Of a stretch of DNA of 64,000 nucleotides, positions 60,106 to 64,000 are shown one piece after another. Below the pieces are notes generated by a model. It was not told where the DNA came from. It did no database searches and worked only from the letters and a program-made list of their open reading frames with translations. Made by a program: the position numbers and the translations under genes. Every line of letters starts with the position of its first letter. Within the stretch, counting starts at the first letter, position 1. The stretch comes from Tritrichomonas musculus (taxonomy: Eukaryota; Parabasalia; Tritrichomonadida; Tritrichomonadidae), in contig JAPFFF010000002.1 in assembly GCA_039105265.1 (NCBI GenBank), positions 5,518,001 to 5,582,000 of the forward strand. Direction: 5' to 3'.

Positions 60106-60945
60106 TTAAGTAAACAAAAAACAAGCAACGGATACATTTTTATTTTTACTACTATTCCAAAACCCAATTGATATTTTGTCATTATCACTTTCAATAACAT
60201 CTTTGGATTTCCCAACCATGCTTTCAAACATCTTCTTTGCATAATTATCCTTTTTGGAATCAAATGACGTGCAAATTTGAACATTTTTAACTCCTGGAAT
60301 TTGATTTGCTTGATCAATAAAAGGAAGAATATCCACATCGACTGAATATTTCGTGATTTGTCTAGACAAATTTTTGGCAGGTTCAAGCAAAGCTGGATTC
60401 AATTCAAGTTTTTTCAATCCAAAATTTTGACGATATTCATTAAAACATTCCAAAAAAAATTTTGATCTGTTAAAATCGTTAATTTTTCTATTTTTATCTG
60501 ATTTAACCTCTTTTAAATCATCGGTATCTTTATCCATATAATTATCATCGTAGTCACTGTCATCATCATCATCATATTCATCATTATTAATATTTTTACC
60601 TGTAACAATACCTGCTGTGAATTTATTTTCAGTTTCATCTTCAATAATGCATGCTATGGCTACAATTTCAGCACATCTAAGCTGAATATTGAAATAATTT
60701 TTATAATCTTTTTGGATTTTTTTGAGCATTTGATCAGAACTCATTTTGAAATAAACACGAGCCCATGATAGTTTTTTTGATAACAATCCTTTAAGTTCTT
60801 TGTTGTCTAGCTTCTTTCCTTTGTTGCTGATCAAATTTTGACGAATCTCATTTGACAATTCAGAATTCACTGATAAAGATTTTGATTTTTTAAAAATCAA
60901 TTGAAGAGTATTAACTATTTCAACTTCAAGATCACTAGTATTCAT
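60106..60945 (-). CDS. CAP-like (SCP/PR-1) domain protein without signal peptide
   Basis: 280 aa from the first ATG at 60945; the frame is open 4 codons further upstream but starts there with GTG. The C-terminal half (about 160-280) has CAP features: FFLECFNEYRQNFGLKKLELNPALLEPAKN, a Met/Glu helix KKMFESMVGKS and a closing strand ISIGFW ... VSVACFLF. The N-terminal half is an unknown helical region, and an Asp-rich linker (about 125-145) joins them. Most CAP proteins are secreted; here no signal peptide is visible, so the role is uncertain. Confidence 0.55.
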   Translation of the reverse strand: MNTSDLEVEIVNTLQLIFKKSKSLSVNSELSNEIRQNLISNKGKKLDNKELKGLLSKKLSWARVYFKMSSDQMLKKIQKDYKNYFNIQLRCAEIVAIACIIEDETENKFTAGIVTGKNINNDEYDDDDDSDYDDNYMDKDTDDLKEVKSDKNRKINDFNRSKFFLECFNEYRQNFGLKKLELNPALLEPAKNLSRQITKYSVDVDILPFIDQANQIPGVKNVQICTSFDSKKDNYAKKMFESMVGKSKDVIESDNDKISIGFWNSSKNKNVSVACFLFT

Positions 60946-61194
60946 TACAATTTCCACAAAAATTTTATAAAATATTTTTTCTCACAAATTTTTTTGGCAG
61001 AAAAATTTTTATTCAATATTTTATATTTTCTTTCAAGTTGAAATTTTTCATTGAAATCTATTTTTTTTTTTTTTTAGAAACAAGCAAAATAGAATTAATT
61101 ATAAAAAATAAAATATTTTTAATCTGAATTTTTTTTTATTTAAATTGTCTATTTTTAATAATTAAAACAAATTTTCCATAATCTATATCTATGC

Positions 61195-63069
61195 TTATTT
61201 TCTTTGGTTTTCAATCGTTTGCATCAAATGGTCAATTGTAATATCAGCCTTTTCTTTTTCCTCTTCGAGCTCTCTTACATTACTCAAAGCGGCCTGAATT
61301 GAGTCAGAATAAGCTTCAATTGTTGCCTTGTGCCTTCTTTCAGACGCAGCCATTCTGTCAGCCATTTGGACCTGCTCAGTCAAAAGTTTTACGTTTTCCT
61401 TTCTGACTCTAGAAACGTAATTCTCTAACAAAGCAACTTTCTTGTGTGCATTGTGAAGATCGATCTGCATTGCGTTCAATCTTATATTTAATTCACTTTG
61501 CGCTTCACCAAAAGAAGCCATGAAAGACTTCATTCTCAATTGGTTTTCAGTGTTGATGAGATTTGCAGCTTTGGATGCCATTGAGCGTTTCAAGTTGTTG
61601 AGTTGGAATTCAGCTTCTTGACGAGCATTTCTTTCATTTTCAAGCTCATTCTGTGCCATGTCCCAAGCGCAACGCAAACGTTCAATTTCAGTAGTTTGTC
61701 TTGAATTAAATTCTAATGAATTTATGTTCTTTTGAGCCTTTTCAACTCTTTCTTCAATATCATCAACTTTAAGGTCAATTTGATCCTTGATTTGACTTAT
61801 TGTGTTCATTAAGTATGGAATCCTGCATTCTTCTTCGGCTTTCAAAACTTTTGTCACTTCACTTGTCATTGAATTCTTTAAGTTTTCTAATTCAAATTCA
61901 AGTTCTTGACGTGCATCACGTTCGTTTTCAAGCTCAATTTGTGCCATTTCCCAAGCACAACGTAATCGATCGATTTCTTCATCATCGACTTGCTTTTGTG
62001 CATTGAAAATATTGAATTGAATATGTAACTTGAAAATTGCTCGTGTCAATTGTTCATTAAAACGCTGCATTCTCTCATTTTCAATTCTCTTTTCATCAAT
62101 GATCGATTCAGCTCTAATTATTCGCGATCTTTCATCTTCAATTTGAAGTTTGGCTCTTTCAAGTTCAGAAGAAATTTTTCGTGTTTCTTTCTCAGCAATT
62201 TCACGGGCATCTTTTAATGTGAGCATTTCTGCATAAAGTCCTGTTATTGTAGACTTTAATGTGTTGATTTCTTCGTTTTCAGAATCTTCACTTTCGGAAT
62301 CAGATTTTTCATCTTTGATATTAACTCTATCTAAAACAACTTTAGCTGATGAAAGTTGCGTTAATAATGTTTTTTCATCAACTACATTGTTCGTTTTCTG
62401 TAATTCATCTGGGAAAACATATATCGGAATTCCAATTTCATTCATTACTTTTAATGCAAGTTCTGAATTGTGCTGGGAATCTTCAGGATTAAGAGAATAA
62501 TAATTAATTTTATTTGGGAAATAAGAGTCCAATAAGGCGCAAAGAGACAAATCAAAAGGAGCAAAATTTTGAATATTTGGATAATGTTCAATTCTTTGGT
62601 TGGCCCATGATAAAAGTGCATCCCTAGCACTATTTTGTGGCTTTTTGTTATTTTTGTTTAATTTGTCATTGGAAACATTTTGCTTTTCAGCTGATATTGA
62701 TTGGCCTACTGAATAATTTGAAATAAGTGTCCATATTAGACCTAAAATTAATTTTTGATTACTATCACTAATATCTTTTCCTGAAATTCCAACAAAATTA
62801 ACTCCATCTTTTGAAAACATATCAATCGCTAAATCACAATTTTGAACCATTTCAACTTTTAACTTAGGAGATTTTGACCATGATCGTGATGGTTTCTTAT
62901 GCGTAAGAACTGTTGCAAGATCAACGAGTGCAACACCGTTTGAAAGATCTTTTTGAATGTCAATTATTTTAATATTTGGATAATCTCTTAATTGATTAGA
63001 AACCCATCGTGAAAAAACTTTAGTTTGAAGTGGAACCCAATCTTCATTAACTTTTGTAAGACCAAGCAT
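61195..63069 (-). CDS. Two calponin-homology domains plus long coiled coil, 624 aa
   Basis: CH1 at about 12-118 (FSRWVSNQLRDYPNI, then LSNGVALVDLATVL) and CH2 at about 147-246 (LLSWANQRIEHYPNI) form a tandem actin-binding module as in cortexillin, alpha-actinin and plastin. Residues about 265-620 are coiled coil with an internal duplication of about 95 residues (EIDRLRCAWEMAQIELENER and EIERLRCAWDMAQNELENER). Probably an actin bundling or cortical cytoskeleton protein, dimerising through the coil. No EF-hands or spectrin repeats are evident, so it is closer to cortexillin than to true alpha-actinin. An Inr lies 11 bases upstream. Confidence 0.85.
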   Translation of the reverse strand: MLGLTKVNEDWVPLQTKVFSRWVSNQLRDYPNIKIIDIQKDLSNGVALVDLATVLTHKKPSRSWSKSPKLKVEMVQNCDLAIDMFSKDGVNFVGISGKDISDSNQKLILGLIWTLISNYSVGQSISAEKQNVSNDKLNKNNKKPQNSARDALLSWANQRIEHYPNIQNFAPFDLSLCALLDSYFPNKINYYSLNPEDSQHNSELALKVMNEIGIPIYVFPDELQKTNNVVDEKTLLTQLSSAKVVLDRVNIKDEKSDSESEDSENEEINTLKSTITGLYAEMLTLKDAREIAEKETRKISSELERAKLQIEDERSRIIRAESIIDEKRIENERMQRFNEQLTRAIFKLHIQFNIFNAQKQVDDEEIDRLRCAWEMAQIELENERDARQELEFELENLKNSMTSEVTKVLKAEEECRIPYLMNTISQIKDQIDLKVDDIEERVEKAQKNINSLEFNSRQTTEIERLRCAWDMAQNELENERNARQEAEFQLNNLKRSMASKAANLINTENQLRMKSFMASFGEAQSELNIRLNAMQIDLHNAHKKVALLENYVSRVRKENVKLLTEQVQMADRMAASERRHKATIEAYSDSIQAALSNVRELEEEKEKADITIDHLMQTIENQRK

Positions 63070-63076
63070 TTTAAAA

Positions 63077-63082
63077 AAATGA
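63077..63082 (-). promoter_or_regulatory. Initiator (Inr) of the CH-domain gene
   Basis: TCATTT on the minus strand, A at 63080, 11 bases before the ATG at 63069. Confidence 0.5.
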
Positions 63083-64000
63083 TATCAAAAACATTTTTAT
63101 ATATTTGAATATTTAGCACAAAATTGAGAAGAATTAATTATTCATCGGTATATTTATTAATATCTGCAAATTTAGAATTCTTTAATTATATTTATATATT
63201 ATATAAATATTATTAATTAATTTATTATTTTAATTTAAGTACCACTAATAAATAATCAAGTTACTTAATTAAATAAATTATTTCATTTTATTAGATAAAA
63301 TGAAACAACTTGAAAAATTATGCATTATATTATTAAATACCTTGTTAAATATATTAATATTTATATAATAATATTATATCTATTATATTAATACAATAAA
63401 TATGAAATATAATATTTATAATTTTTTATATTTTCCATAATATATATTTTTTAAAAAATTTTATATATATTTTTTTATTCAGAATATTTTGAATATTTAT
63501 TATTTTTTTCAATAAATTATTTTAAATTAATTTGTATGAATATTCAAAAAAATAAAAGTTACTTATTCAAGATTATTATATAATGATTTACAAATTAACT
63601 TGAAAAAAAAAAGATGATTATTTCATAATCGTTTTCATTGAATGCAAATATAGCAAATATATTTTAATATTAAAATAAAAATTTAAATATTCCTCTTGAG
63701 AAATGAGATTTTTAATATTTTATTTTTAGTCTAATGCTATTTATTTAAAAAAATTAATATTATATTAATATAATGATTTAAATCATTATATTATGCATAT
63801 TTTTTTAATTATTTAACATTTGAAGCAAGTAAAACAAATAAGTACTCAAAAAAATGAATGCATATTTTAGTTTCAGAAATTAAACTATGAAAAATAGACC
63901 TATCCACAAATCAAAAATCGTTTTTTGAAAGTTTACTAAAAATTAGCGAACAATAAACTTTTTGTGAACATTTTTATGTACTCAAATATTTAATTATTTC
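63083..64000. other. Very AT-rich spacer
   Basis: Extremely AT-rich with many ATATTA runs; no gene or element recognised up to the window end. Confidence 0.5.

Overview
The window is nuclear DNA from a parabasalid flagellate, most likely a Tritrichomonas- or Trichomonas-type organism. It is AT-rich. The host genes are mostly intronless and separated by short AT-rich spacers. Several start codons have a trichomonad-style initiator (TCA+Y+W) 9-14 bases upstream. The gene families are typical of the group: DUF3447/ankyrin proteins, BspA-type 23-residue leucine-rich repeats, a Pmp-like GGA-repeat surface protein, a BTB-like/discoidin protein, calponin-homology coiled-coil proteins and Mutator-like transposons.

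Layout. 1-7647: a Mutator-like DNA transposon with a 780-aa transposase and very long inverted arms built from a GC-rich 120-bp satellite and repeated copies of the transposase promoter and N-terminus. 7941-15321: a DUSP/ubiquitin-like protein, an alcohol dehydrogenase pseudogene, a BspA remnant, an amino-acid transporter, two broken unidentified genes (one split by a 313-bp MITE) and a 148-aa orphan. 16103-17610: a 1.5-kb non-autonomous TA-flanked element. 18236-26934: a host gene cluster with a RAD23 homologue, an RCC1-like protein, a flavoprotein fragment, a Pmp-like surface protein and a 937-aa ankyrin protein.

28018-48443 is the standout. It is a 20.4-kb giant palindrome with arms of about 9.7 and 10.4 kb around a 320-bp asymmetric spacer. 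It begins AGTAGT, ends ACTACT, and is bounded by a 5-bp direct repeat GGTAT, so it looks like one inserted mobile element. Each arm carries the same 826-aa orphan gene, the same 85-aa orphan gene, fragments of 826-aa paralogues and six or more minisatellite arrays. The unique parts of the arms look identical where compared; array lengths differ between arms. I recognise no capsid, polymerase, integrase or known transposase in it. A 272-bp fold-back element with the same AGTAGT/ACTACT ends lies 7 bases to its right.

50219-63069 returns to host genes: a charged coiled-coil protein, a four-EF-hand protein, a BTB-like/F5-8C protein, a broken ankyrin gene next to tRNA-Glu(CTC), a DUF3447 protein whose ankyrin repeats are replaced by BspA repeats and which sits between two related kinase pseudogenes, a CAP-like protein and a two-CH-domain coiled-coil protein. 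No operon logic is expected; genes appear individually transcribed. The window mixes housekeeping genes (RAD23, EF-hand, CH protein, tRNA) with surface and repeat families and several generations of transposable elements.
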